Of a DNA stretch of 64,000 nucleotides, positions 34,775 to 46,182 are shown piece by piece. The first letter of the stretch is position 1. The number at the start of each line of letters is the position of its first letter. The notes below the pieces were generated by a model. It worked only from the letters and a program-made list of their open reading frames with translations. It was not told the DNA's origin and searched no databases. The DNA lies in contig NC_059398.1 of NCBI RefSeq assembly GCF_905220565.1, forward strand, positions 2,728,001 through 2,792,000, written 5' to 3'. The position numbers were made by a program, and so were the translations under genes. This stretch comes from Melitaea cinxia (lineage: Eukaryota; Arthropoda; Insecta; Lepidoptera; Nymphalidae).

Positions 34775-35090
34775 TCGCTCTGGTCTAGTGGTGCAAGTAG
34801 TCGCCTAAAGCACCTATGGTTTGCGGCTTCGATTCCCGCTCGGGATGGATATTTGTATTTGTGCAAATATTTTTTACCAGTTTGGATATCTGTCCTTGTG
34901 GGTAACCCCACCGTACATCAGAGGAAGATAAGCTGTTGGTCCTGCTTGTTATCATAAATAACACTCATAGTAGGAAATATATTCGCAAACACGCAGTGAA
35001 GTAGCTTGATGGATCAAGCTCCAACCCTTCTCCTATCTAAAGAAAGAGGCCTATGCCCAGCAGTGGGGTGTTACAAGCTGAATGCGAAAC
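34775..35090 (+). mobile_element. Metulj-like SINE, sense copy
   Basis: tRNA-like head with A-box ctctggtctagtggtgcaag and B-box ggcttcgattcccgctc; body ggtaaccccaccgtacatca; end gcccagcagtggggtgttac then aagctgaatgcg. Near full length. Confidence 0.75.
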
Positions 35091-35904
35091 ATACACACTT
35101 TTCAGTTTATTGCATTAGTATTGAATTTGCGGAATTTATTCTATTTGCTAGCTTTTAATCAATGTAATTATATATGTTTAAGATGTATGTGTCGTGTTGT
35201 ATAAATGTACCTAAATAAGTGTTTAAAAATCATTTGATTTGATTTCAATTAATATTGTGCTATAATTCTTATTTATACATGTACTATTTATTACATGCAT
35301 AAAAAAGGAAACAGTTTTTAGGTTTTTTGAAACCGAATGAAATACAAAATATTTAAGTATCTACTGTAAAAGAAGTACCTAGTTCTGTCAAATGCAAGGT
35401 TGATGTACATTTTACGATAGTGTTCTGTTTGCATAGTGAAACCGAGTTATTTCTGTTATCATTTTAATAACTGAATCCTTACAACGATATTTAATAAGTG
35501 GTTAAACATTTAATTGATGTTGATAAGATGTACTTTTTGAATTATATCCCTTATGTACTAAAGCAAAAGGTCCATAATAAGTAATATAATGAAATATCGA
35601 TTAGTACCCATTCATTGCTGCGTCGACGTAAACTTTTCCTCATAGTGTCGCCAAATCTCGTATATAGGTGACGTCGTTGTGGAAGGTTTTATTCCGTAAG
35701 ACGCCTAAATTATAAATTTTTATACCTACCTTTTCCACATTTGCAACACATCCTTATTATTCATGACTTAAAAAGCTAATAAAATGATATTTGGAATTTA
35801 CTTTCATAATAGTAAAAAAAACAATTTTTAGATTGTTAAACTAACAAAGGTTTTTATCAAGTTTAATTAATGCCTATATATATTAGAATTTACACCAATA
35901 TAAA

Positions 35905-36160
35905 GAAAACGAGTGTGCTTTAGACCACACGACTGAAGTAAAACTTCGCTGCACAATAGACCTGCACTGTCTTAGATATACGAAACGTAACTATGAGAGA
36001 TACAGCCGAAAAGAGACAGGGAAAATGTGTGTGAAATGAAGGTGGAAACCTTCCTCTTGTTCCTTTCGACTCACTCGATCACACTTTTCGTAACGCTGTC
36101 TTCACGCATTCACCATCTTACTCCCCGAGTCAAACGTTTGTAAAGAAGTTTTATTTCAAT
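35905..36160. mobile_element. MITE-like element with inverted ends
   Basis: The left end gactgaagtaaaacttc and right end gaagttttatttcaat are inverted repeats of about 16 bases with few mismatches. The body includes gagagatacagccgaaaaga and ttcgactcactcgatcacac. No ORF. Confidence 0.6.
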
Positions 36161-36544
36161 ATATATATAATTTTAATTTTATAAATATATCATTACGGCA
36201 TAATCTTATTCACGATTTTTGGTTCAATGCCATAAACGTCAACGTCCAAAGTCAGATAGTAGGCAAATCGGTCGTACCAAGCCGCGTTGTCTTACGTAAT
36301 TTTAAGTGATAAGAAAAGAAACATGTAAAACTGAGCAAATATAATTTAGATTAGTGAAATGAAATGAGAAAATTTTAACTTTTATTTGTGATGTGTACCT
36401 AAGTGACATAAGTTCATAGAGTCGTCCATTCTTACTTCATATATTGTGAGTGTTTCAATTGTGTATTCTATACTAGGTATTAATAATCGAAATAAAATTA
36501 AAATGATAAGGTGACGTACAGTCTGAATATTATTAACATATAGT

Positions 36545-36885
36545 GTTGATTTATTTTATTAGTAACTTCGTCCGCGTGAAATTTAACAAAAAAGTTATTG
36601 TTCAGTTCGCAGAGTTATAGAATAAATAAATTTTTAAAATAAAAGTAGCCTAAGTTACTCCTAACTACATCAGTTATCTGCTAGTGAAAGTCCCGTCAAA
36701 ATCGGTCTAGCCGTTTTGTAGTTTAGCCGGAACAAACAGACAGACAGACAGACAAAAATTGTAAAAAAATTCATTTTTGTTTATGTACCGTGTATAAATT
36801 CATATGCATTTAGTAAAAAGTGGTTATTTTAATATTACAAACAGACACTCCAATTTTATTTATTTGTATTTATTTTATAGATTTG
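36545..36885 (-). mobile_element. Helitron family A, reverse copy
   Basis: cgtccgcgtgaaatttaaca, gtagcctaagttactcctaa, agtttagccggaacaaacag, then ttacaaacagacactccaat. Lies upstream of the SLC25A35-like gene. Confidence 0.7.
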
Positions 36886-37460
36886 ACAATTGTCGATTAT
36901 TTATAACTAGCTTTTGACCGCGGTTTTACGCGTATTTAATTTAAAGTTATCCTTTAATTCATGTTATCGTCGCATTATAATAAAATAGATAGACATTTTT
37001 ATCAAAAAAGGCAAGAGATTTAAAGATTTTTTCTAAATCATACAAAAAAATGTGCTTTGAAAATTAGTCGCAAAAGGAAGCAGGGTGAATGTTGTCTGTG
37101 CCTTTCTATACCATACAATGGTAATTATTTAGTTACTTTCAACTCCACTCCTGGATATCTTTTCCTGGACATACCTACTTAGAGCTCTGAACCAAGTGCC
37201 GAGATTTTATTCTGGCATTATTTTATCCTCCATTGCTAATTAGATGTATAGACATTAGACACGACCCCTTATCATCACTGCATACTAGAAAACAAAGTTG
37301 ACTACGTAACGTCTGTTTGTCTGCCTTTTTACGATGAACTCAAAAGCTACTGAACGTATTGTCATACAGTTTTCCACTTTCCACCATGTAGGGAGCAATC
37401 GTGGAAGGGAAAGCTTACAACTATATTTCTTTTACAGGTTATAAAAAAAAGAAAATTGAA

Positions 37461-40400
37461 ATGGACTTTGTCATTGGAGGACTGGCAGGCGCCAGCGCAA
37501 CGATTTTCACAAATCCAATGGACGTTGTAAAGACTCGCCTTCAGCTACAGGGCGAACTGCGCGCACGCACTGAACACTCCGCTAAATACAGAGGAATATT
37601 TCATGCGTTATATGTTATCGCTAAGAATGATGGACCGATAGCCTTACAGAAAGGCTTAGTTCCAGCAATGCTTTTAGGTTTCTGTATGAATTCTGTAAGG
37701 CGAGTTTTTTTTTATATTTACCAAATGAAAAGTTACGTGTTACCTGTACGTTACATTGCTACATTTTGATTAAATATTGATTTATTGTTTTCTAATGTTT
37801 ACGCGAATGTCACTCATTATAATGATTAATTTAAATTATTATTATTATTTATTATTATATTAGAATTATTTTATCGCGGTTTATTAAATTTTTTAGATGC
37901 TCGACGTTTCGGATACTTTACAGCAACCATGGTCACGGGAGGACTACACATTGATTTTTTTATTTTATTAAACTTTATATTTCGTACGAAAATTTGTTTG
38001 AGTTTCCACACTGAGCCGGAGGACCAAAGAGGAGATAATAAAGTCGTTTCGCCTCATTATTGTTATCGAAATCATCAGATAAAAATTAATACTCTCAGAA
38101 TAGTTAGAATAGTTTAGACCTCATGTTTTGGTGTATGAAAACAGCTAGTAGTACCAACTCATAGGACTTATGAAAAAGTACCTATTTGACATTTAATCTT
38201 ATGTGTCATCGTTTTCATGGCAAAAAATCTTATACTATTAAGCGAGCAATTCTTGTATATATATAATTTGAATCTCGGAAACGGCTCCAACGATTTTCAT
38301 AAAATTTAGTATCCAAGGGATTTCGGGGGAGATAAATAAATCTAGCTAGGATTCATTTTTAGAAAATGTTGTTTTATCAGCTTTGACAGTGAAAAAATAT
38401 CGTTAGAATACGAAGGTAAATTTTGCAATTGTCAGTAAAGTTGTAATAGCTCAAGTGAGAAATCGGCCGGTGCGATCGTCCGAAAAAACGGTTCAAATCC
38501 TCGATCGATTATATATATATTTTTTTAATTGCACTCGTTATTTTATATTGAATAATGTATGTAAAATCGAAAAATATTCATATTTTATCATTATTATTTT
38601 TTAATTATTTTTTTTATTTTTGATTTTTCATATTTATTTATATTTTTTATCATTGTCGGTAAAAAAAATAGTATCCATATTTTATAAATATGTAATTCGT
38701 ATTTAAATATGATTTCCAAAAAACACAATTTACTAAAAATACCAAGCTAAGCTCGGTCACCCAAGTACTGACACTAAAACGGTATGGCGGTCCAAACCGT
38801 TATCGACGTTAGTATGTACCTACTTACTTGAATACCACATAACTTAAAAAAAATATTTATTACAGATTAGGAATGTATCACGTAGCTGAAGTTCAAGGTT
38901 GGACTAAGACGAAAGAGGGTGATATAAGCATACACAAGGCAATGTTCTGGTCAAGTGTGAGCGGTGTGATGAGCGGCATCGCTGCCAACCCTGCCTCAGT
39001 GGTAAAGACTAGGATGCAGGCAGCTGCACATCCCAGCATAGCGGTGGGCAGACAGTATGTTTACAGTGGTAATTTCTTTTCATTATTGTTAAAGATTGTG
39101 TGTATTGTGTAAATATTAAAAAAAAAAGGATTAGTTTGTCAACTTTGTGTTTCATAAGCGACTAGTCTAATTTCCATTTTGCGTAAGTGTACGCAAACAA
39201 AAGCTCTATATAGATGACTTTTACATAAAGTCTCAATAGTATCGTTACTGTAACTTTAAAACTTATTATTAGACATAGACCACTTTTCTTTTGAAGAATC
39301 AATAGGAATTTATGCTACAAAGTTTAAAAAAAATACTAAAAAAAATGGTATGAGCATGATGAAATCTTCATTTTTATCTCGATTGAAGCGGATAAATTTA
39401 ACTGTATATCATTGTTTTTCCAGGTATGATTGACGGTTTCGTAAAGATCTACAGAGTAGAAGGAATAAAAGGTTTCTTTGCTGGTGTGAACGCAACATGT
39501 GCAAGATTGGCGATTGGCAGTGCAGCTCAACTGACGACATTCTCTACGTAATTATTTTTCATTTACTTGTATTTTTATAAACAAATAAGTCCTTGGTTTA
39601 TAAAAGAACTAAATAGTTATTCTACGAGCCCCAATTTTATTCACATACAACTAGTAAATGATTATCGACCACGACGACTTCAAAAAAATATCTAATAGTT
39701 TTTTAGGGTTTTAAATGACTAAAAAGATATACAGATTTCAATGTCGGACTAGAAAAATTAATTATGAGAAATATAATTGATCTCATTTTTTGATGATATA
39801 ATTTTTGTATATAGTTACAAATTAAGGTACATACTATTTATCTTAACTTATCAATTGACAATGTAAATTTAAATTAAACGAAATATTGCTACCTTAACGA
39901 TTTATTGTCCTGCAGTGCAAAAGAAACATTGCTATCTTACGGTTTCTGTGAGCGATCTCCACTTGGACTCGCTTTCTCCGCAAGCTGTATGAGCGGCATC
40001 ATGGTAGCTCTTGCCATATGCCCCATTGATGTCGTCGCAGTACGACTTTACAATCAGGGTAATCTTAACATTTGATTACTGATTTGAAACTCATCACATT
40101 TCATGTTTGTTGAGCATTTCCGTTGCAACCCGTGAATTAACTTTACATTTCTAAATAACGCCTAACAGCTCCATGTTTCTATTTCTAAGAATTATGATTA
40201 AATGAGCATATGCGTAATATGCTTTTGAATCTACGAAAATATTACGACGAATATATCATCTCAAACGTCAAAAAAGTACCATTAGCGAGATGACTATTTC
40301 CTAGCGTGTGGCTGCCCTTAAGTTTTATAGCAACGTGTGGGAAATGTATGGAATAAATATTCTAGCTTATAAATCGATTGCAGGGTAAAACAAAGCCTGC

Positions 40401-41153
40401 TTGCACATGGGTATTGGGAGAATTCACCTGCAACGCTCGCGTTTTCGGCAAGTCTTGTCTGTGGAGTCGTGTGTGTGGTTCTGGAAACACCTCTGGATGT
40501 TGTCAATACACGTCTTTATAACCAGGGTAATTCAGTCCTAGTCAGATTCAGTCTCTTAACATTGCCTAATACAAAGCGTGTGTCAATCACAAAGCTTTAC
40601 TCATTATTGCACCTATCATCGTGCTTTATATATATATTTAACTTTCATTTCCTACATTTGATTGATTTTTTTTTTTTGATTTCTATGCGTACGAGTTTAG
40701 TCCTAAAACTAAAATATTGAGCTAATACGGTTGGCATGTATTATAATAATTTAGAACGTATATCGCTGACCTGCATTGGAGCAGCGTGGTAGATTAAGCT
40801 CTGATCCTTCTCTTACATGGGGAAAGATACCTATGCCAAGCAGTGGGATATTACAGGCTGAAGCAAAGAACCTATGATAAAATTTAGTTTCTTTTTTTGC
40901 AAAATGACATCCTTTCTTATTTTGAATTTCGAAAACTTAAAAGCTAATTTTTGTTTCTACAGGTCCTGCGTCAAAAGGTGGACTACTTTACAGTGGAGTT
41001 TTTGACTGCCTCCGAAAAATATACAAAAAAGAAGGTCTTCACGGTCTATACAAGGGAATTGGCCCGCTATATTTAAGAATAGCACCTCATACAACTTTGT
41101 CCTTAGTAATTTGGGACATGCTGAATATTTTATTTACTAATAAAAACAGATAA
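37461..41153 (+). CDS. SLC25A35: SLC25A35-like mitochondrial carrier 1
   Basis: Exons 37461-37699, 38866-39068, 39424-39547, then either 39916-40058 (4A) or 40384-40526 (4B), and 40963-41153; 299 residues, the usual carrier size. Three repeats each carry the signature PxD/x-x-x-K/R: NPMDVVKTRLQLQG, NPASVVKTRMQ, and CPIDVVAVRLYNQG (4A) or TPLDVVNTRLYNQG (4B). The start MDFVIGGLAG matches the SLC25A34/35 group; an acceptor at about 37437 suggests an upstream non-coding exon. These carriers sit in the inner mitochondrial membrane; the substrate is not settled for this group. Exon 1 must end at a GC donor (aag|gcgagt) to keep the Arg codon split AG|A, as in the paralogue at 57685. Exons 4A and 4B are homologous and 143 nt each, so they look mutually exclusive. 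AATAAA at 41213. Confidence 0.92.
38240..38520. repeat. Repeat-like sequence in carrier intron 1
   Basis: attaagcgagcaattcttgt then tcggaaacggctccaacgat and aaatcggccggtgcgatcgt. It reads like a decayed transposon end. No coding. Confidence 0.35.
40765..40865 (+). mobile_element. Metulj-like SINE fragment
   Basis: ggagcagcgtggtagattaa, tacatggggaaagatacctat, ending cagtgggatattacaggctg. In the intron between exons 4B and 5 of the carrier. Confidence 0.65.
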
Positions 41154-41212
41154 TACATAGTGAATTTTATTAAAACACATATTGTAATTGTCTAAATCTC
41201 TTAACACAGACA

Positions 41213-41218
41213 AATAAA
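41213..41218 (+). promoter_or_regulatory. Poly(A) signal of SLC25A35-like gene 1
   Basis: AATAAA 59 bases past the stop. It ends one base before the minus-strand exon at 41219, whose own minus-strand signal (tttatt at about 41167) lies just past the carrier stop. The two 3' UTRs therefore probably overlap. Confidence 0.5.
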
Positions 41219-41812
41219 TCATACGTAATTAACGAGCAACTCATTTTTCTTCTCCTGTTTTAATGCTTCATAACGTGTTAGGGGTGGCGTAAAATGTATT
41301 TCCCAATTTACTTCAGAAGAGGAACAACTGACGCTCACTTTATCATCTTCACATGAACAACTATTAATGGTCTCTACTTCTTCTTCAATAGCCTTGTAAT
41401 TCCCCTCGAGAGGCAAAGTATAGAAAGCTCGCTCATACGTATCTAAACAAATATTTTTACAGGCGTCAGGATTGTACGTGTCTGACCAAACTTTCTTTAC
41501 GGCAGCTCTTACGAGCCGCCTCTGTAATCTTTCTTTTTTCTTTATTTTAGATTTGTTATTAACAGATTCTATTTCATAAATTAATGGATCACATCGCTCG
41601 ACATTTTCTTCAAATTTCTCAGGCGAAACTTGCATTTCTATGTGATACTTGCCATCAATTTTACTAATTTTAAGCGTAGGCTTTTCTTCGATTTTCTTCT
41701 TCGTACGTCTAGTAGGTTTAATTGTCTCCACAGTCGATTTTCTTAATTTTGCTTTATTGAGCATTCGTAATAACCTCTTAGATACAGCTCCTGGTTTCCA
41801 GTCTTTGTGAAC
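41219..41812 (-). CDS. Third copy of the unknown family's C-terminal exon
   Basis: Open from an acceptor (tgtag before 41812) to the stop, 197 residues, phase 0 like the equivalent exons at 43679 and 47640. It starts VHKDWKPGAVSKRLLR, matching the WKPGAxNK opening of both paralogues, then a basic coiled stretch (KKKERLQRRLVRAAVKKVW), NICLDTYERAFYTLPL and WEIHFTPP, after which it stops; the GYI/W repeat half is missing. It has no N-terminal exon of its own that I can support (a possible tiny exon with donor gtaagt lies at about 41885). It could be an alternative last exon of the gene at 42147-45656, or a remnant of a third gene. The clean frame argues that it is still used. Confidence 0.65.
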   Translation of the reverse strand, partial: VHKDWKPGAVSKRLLRMLNKAKLRKSTVETIKPTRRTKKKIEEKPTLKISKIDGKYHIEMQVSPEKFEENVERCDPLIYEIESVNNKSKIKKKERLQRRLVRAAVKKVWSDTYNPDACKNICLDTYERAFYTLPLEGNYKAIEEEVETINSCSCEDDKVSVSCSSSEVNWEIHFTPPLTRYEALKQEKKNELLVNYV

Positions 41813-42146
41813 CTACATAATAAATTACATTTAATTTTTAAGAACAAATACTAATACCGTAATTACTTAAAAAAAAAAAAAAACTTACTTCAAAGTGTTC
41901 ATCAAAGGTTTGTAAAATTCTTACTCTTATTTATATTTATTATGATAAAATAGTATCATGATGTTTCTTTGGAGCCATACTCGTTTATTATTCCTTACAA
42001 TTAATAAACGTTACAAAATTTAACTTAGCACAATACCAAATAAATAGAACTTTCACTTAATACATTACAAAAATCGATCAATACACCACAAATTGACACA
42101 TCCAACAGAAAAGTACAACATGAGTCACGACTTAGAACGAAACCTA

Positions 42147-45100
42147 CTAAGCTTGCGTCGCAATATTTTTGGCCGTATGTGCAAGAAGCCGAGAACGCAA
42201 CTGCTGTTTCATTATTTCCGAATTAATAAAAGAATTAAAGCATGGAACATGGAACGAACTTAAGCTTATACCCTGGCTTGTAAGTGCTGATAATCGTTCT
42301 CGTGGACGTAAATTTTTACGACTCTTTAATTTAAAATAAGTTTTATTACCATAAGCGTCGACAGCAACGATACCTTTATCGGATGGCATAGGATGATGGC
42401 ATTTAACTTTTTCCTCTAAGCTAACTATACGTCTTTTATTGATATCTTTCGGCAACATTTTTCTTTTCTTATTGAAAGGCAGATGAAATACAGTTTTTGG
42501 TTGCAGAATATTTACATCTTCTCCTCGTGCTAGCATATCTTGTAGTGTCAAATTAAGTTGTTTTCTATCTCCACCATGACCTACAATTCCTAATTTAGAA
42601 AGTTGTCTGGGAGATACTTCTCCGAAACAGCTCCAAGTCGTTTCAGATTTTACACATTTACTCTCGCCTAATGTTCGCTTTAAGATTTGATTACCATGAC
42701 GTTTTTTCTTTGAAGATCCGACTGCTGCTGGATAGTACTTCCATTTACCGTTACAATCAATGTATCCATCTACACCAACAACAAGCCATTTGCCATTAAT
42801 AGCCTGAAATTTTCCAGTTTCAGCGTCAACTTGTTCACCGTTTGGCCCTATAAATATATTTGGAGCCCATCTACCATCCGGGGCAATATATCCATCAATA
42901 TTTATTTCTAACCATTTATGATCAGGACTCCAAAAACCACCTAAATCACTACACTGTTGTTTTCCATCAGGACCTTTGAAAAATCTCGGAACAGGGTTTC
43001 CAAATCTGTCTACAAGCTTAACTCTGTAATCTAGATATGTATACTGTGAACCATTGTCTACTTTGAATATTTTTTTTCCTTTGTATGTAGGATTAAAGAC
43101 AGCATTAGGTGGAGTAAATTCAACAAGCCATTCATCGGAATCAGTATCAGAGCCAATAGAGGATTTATCTTCCGAGCAGGAACACGATAAATCCATATTT
43201 GTAACTTTATCGTTAGGAATAGCTGGATAACATGAGCACATAGGATCTTCAGTATCAGGCAGAATACCAAGAGCTTGCTGATATGTTTTCAAGCAAATTT
43301 CCTGACACATATTCTTAAAAGCGCTCTGAATAAAACGTCGCTGATCCCTCTCGAGACGTCTTCTTTCACGCTCTTTTTTCTTAAGACGTTTTTTATTTTC
43401 CTCGTCTGTTCTGCCTATAGTGTATGTCACGACAGGTTTATCCTCATAAGGATGCTGGTTTAAGGCCCTTGGCTTAGAATACATTTTCATTGTCTCCATT
43501 GTGACCGTATATTCACCATCCTTCTTATGAACGATAAGTAAAGGACGTTTTAGTGGGCGTTTTCTTTTATTTGTATCTTTTCGTTTCTTTTTTGACATCA
43601 TTTCACCAGGGTTTTTAGCTATCTTTAATAATCTTACAACATGCTTATTTGTAGCACCTGGTTTCCACATAGGACGAAACTATAGAAAAAAAATATAAAA
43701 AATTAACAAAAAAAGTTAACAAAAAGAGAAAAAAAAATAAAAATCTTAGTAATACAGCAAAAAAAATAGTATAAATTACCTTCAATCCCGGCACGTTTTC
43801 AGCAGTCCAAAGCCAACCCATGTTTTTGGGAACATTATCTAATGTTCCTGAACATGGTAAAGCGCATTTACTGTGTCCAATTTGCGGAGCTGTATATGAT
43901 GAATAAATATAGAGTTGTATCGTACTATGAGTGTAATATTTAATTACGGGGATTAATTACAACAAAACTTTAAATACGTACGTATACCTTTATAGCCATA
44001 ATTGAATTTAAACCTTTCGTCGCTTTTTTTCTTCTTGACTTTTTTCGCGTCTTTTTCGGATTCAACGCTTTTTTTCTCAGTAACAGCATGGCGTTTATCA
44101 GAAGTTACTGCTTTTTGAGAAGAACCTACTTTTAAAATTTTTTGATCATCAATTTTCTTTTTGCTTTCACTACCGGATGTACTCCATGTTTTTAATTTAT
44201 TTTTATCTATGTCTTTATGAAATAAAGGACATGGTATTGGCATTTCTTGTATAGTTTTCTTAGCAAGCTCATCACCAGCTACCTCATACCCACCACAAAC
44301 ATTACAATAAGTAGTTTTCCTAGTGAAGCCAAATGTACATTCACAAGTACAAAAACATGGATCTTCCCCAATTTTCATTTTAGCTTTAAGTTCACCTATC
44401 ACTTCTTCAATTTTTTCTTCAGTTTCAATACAACAATTATTTCTTATATTAGACAAGTCCAAAAGAATGCGTTCATCGGGTGGTGGAGGTAATTTCCGAT
44501 GATCTCTTTCATTACAATCAATTTCTTGACATTTTGTTACATTAATTTTAGCAGCTTCTTCTGACAAGCTTAAAGAAATTTCACTATTTGCACTGGCACC
44601 TCGTCCTCCTTTACAATCGCTGTCACATTTCTTGAATTTAAACTTTTTTATTGATTGACTACGTTTTTGTACATTTTCATCGTCTGATACTTTCGTAGAA
44701 TTTGGACTGGAACTATCATTTTTAACAGAAAAATAACCAATGTAATAAACCTTATTACCGAATGAACCGTTCGGATCGCCAAATATGTACTTTAATGGAT
44801 TGTTTCGTTTACCATAAAGTGACGAAAATGATATAGTCTTATTGATACCTTTTTGTTCCTCATTAATTGCTATTTTAGAATCACTCATAACTGCTTGTAA
44901 TGGATAGACGATCTTTTCTGATGTGATTGATATATCTTGCTTTTGTTTTTGTTCCATAACGACAGGTTTCTTTTTATTCTTTATTACTGAAAGTTTGGAA
45001 GAACATACGTTGTAATACTGGTCAGAGTTTTTGGTTTCTCTAACAGCACTGTAAGCTGTATTCCGTTTCGAAATAGCATTAATATATATAAAGTTCGCCA

Positions 45101-45656
45101 TATCTTCAGAATTTGACCCAATATGGCTTGTCATTTTATTTCCTAGATATGTTAACTTAATACTTATTTCAAGCGACAGAATACGTTTTGTATGTGATTC
45201 ATCATATACACTATAAAAACCTTCTGAATAAGGTCTGAGCATTTCCGGATTTTTCTGTATATTACCTAAATAGTTAGTATAAATTTTGTTCCATGGTAAG
45301 ATTGTACTTCCTAATTTACAATCCTGTTTATTATCTTTCCAAAGACATATTTTAAGTGGATATTTTTGCATTTTTGCTAAAAGGACAGTCGGTTTACTTA
45401 TTATAATTATTGATTGACCCGTTCGGGCATTGCGTCCAAAAGATTTCCTTATTGATATATATTTTTTCGTCTTATATCTCTCATCAAATTTAGCTTTATC
45501 TAATTTCGTTGTTAGAGAAACAGTTTTCGGATTTTTTAGAAGTATATTAAATACGTTACCAAATTGAGCAGTTAATCTAAATTTTTTATCTTCTTTGTGA
45601 CTCGTTATATTTTTTAAAACTATTTCAAATAAAAAAATTGAATCCGAAATAGCCAT
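42147..45656 (-). CDS. Unknown C2-like / Cys-rich / GYI-repeat protein B
   Basis: Three exons, minus: 45656-43988, 43889-43780, 43679-42147; phases 1 and 0; 1,103 residues. Exon 1: MAISDSIFLFEIVLKN and a beta-rich region to about 190 that reads like a C2 domain (YPLKICLWK), a linker, then a Cys module at about 395-475 (NIRNNCC, DPCFCTCECTFGF, TTYCNVCGGYE, PIPCPLFHKD), perhaps zinc-binding. Exon 2 is a hinge: VPKNMGWLWTAENVPGLK. Exon 3: FRPMWKPGATNK, a Lys/Arg-rich coiled region (KKRLKKKERERRRLERDQRR), QEICLKTYQQALGILP, EFTPPNAVF, then YLDYRVKLVDRFGNPVPRFF and W/GYI repeats (GFWSPDHKWLEI, DGYIAPDGRW, DGYIDCNGKW). Function unknown. It may fall in insect DUF families such as DUF4776/DUF4788, which I cannot check. 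It follows paralogue A by about 0.5 kb on the same strand. Confidence 0.85.
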
Positions 45657-46182
45657 TATAATATTATATTACTGAGCTTTCAAGCTTTATTACATTTACA
45701 TTTAAAAATTATAAAATTATATAAAACTTGTAATTTACATGACAGCCAAACTTATGTTTTGTCCAAGAGAATAAAACAATTTTATACTTTTGCATATCTT
45801 TTTAATTAGTATGCATTAATTGTCAAATTCAACAAAAAGGTCAGAACCCCACAAAAATAGACAGTAACAAAAAATCAGGCACTATAGTTATTCATAACAA
45901 ATAGGCATTGCTAGATTAGATTAGACAAAAAGGTTTCCAGCATTGTATTTCACTCTTCTACTTTTTAATGTGTGTAAATATTCCTAACATTGCATTTAAA
46001 GTACTTTGGTAATTAATTTGTTGATAGTTAATAACAGATACATCTAAAAAAGAATTCACATTACAGATTACATATATTTAATGTAAAAGAAAGAAATTAC
46101 ATTTTTATTCAAATTCATAATAATTAAATGTATACTCTAGCCAACAATAACCAGTTCTTCCTGAAAAAATATTAGGTATATT
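45657..46182. other. Spacer between paralogues A and B
   Basis: AT-rich. It should hold the 3' UTR of gene A (minus-strand AATAAA seen as tttatt near 46104) and the promoter of gene B. Nothing else seen. Confidence 0.4.

Noticed and set aside
40384..40526. Exon 4B as a pseudo-exon
   Set aside because: Equal length and phase to 4A, intact splice sites and a preserved carrier signature argue that it is functional; kept as a mutually exclusive exon.
42147..43670. Stand-alone 507-aa gene starting at ATG 43670
   Set aside because: The frame is open to an acceptor at 43680, and the upstream hinge and N-terminal exons join in phase; the ATG is internal.
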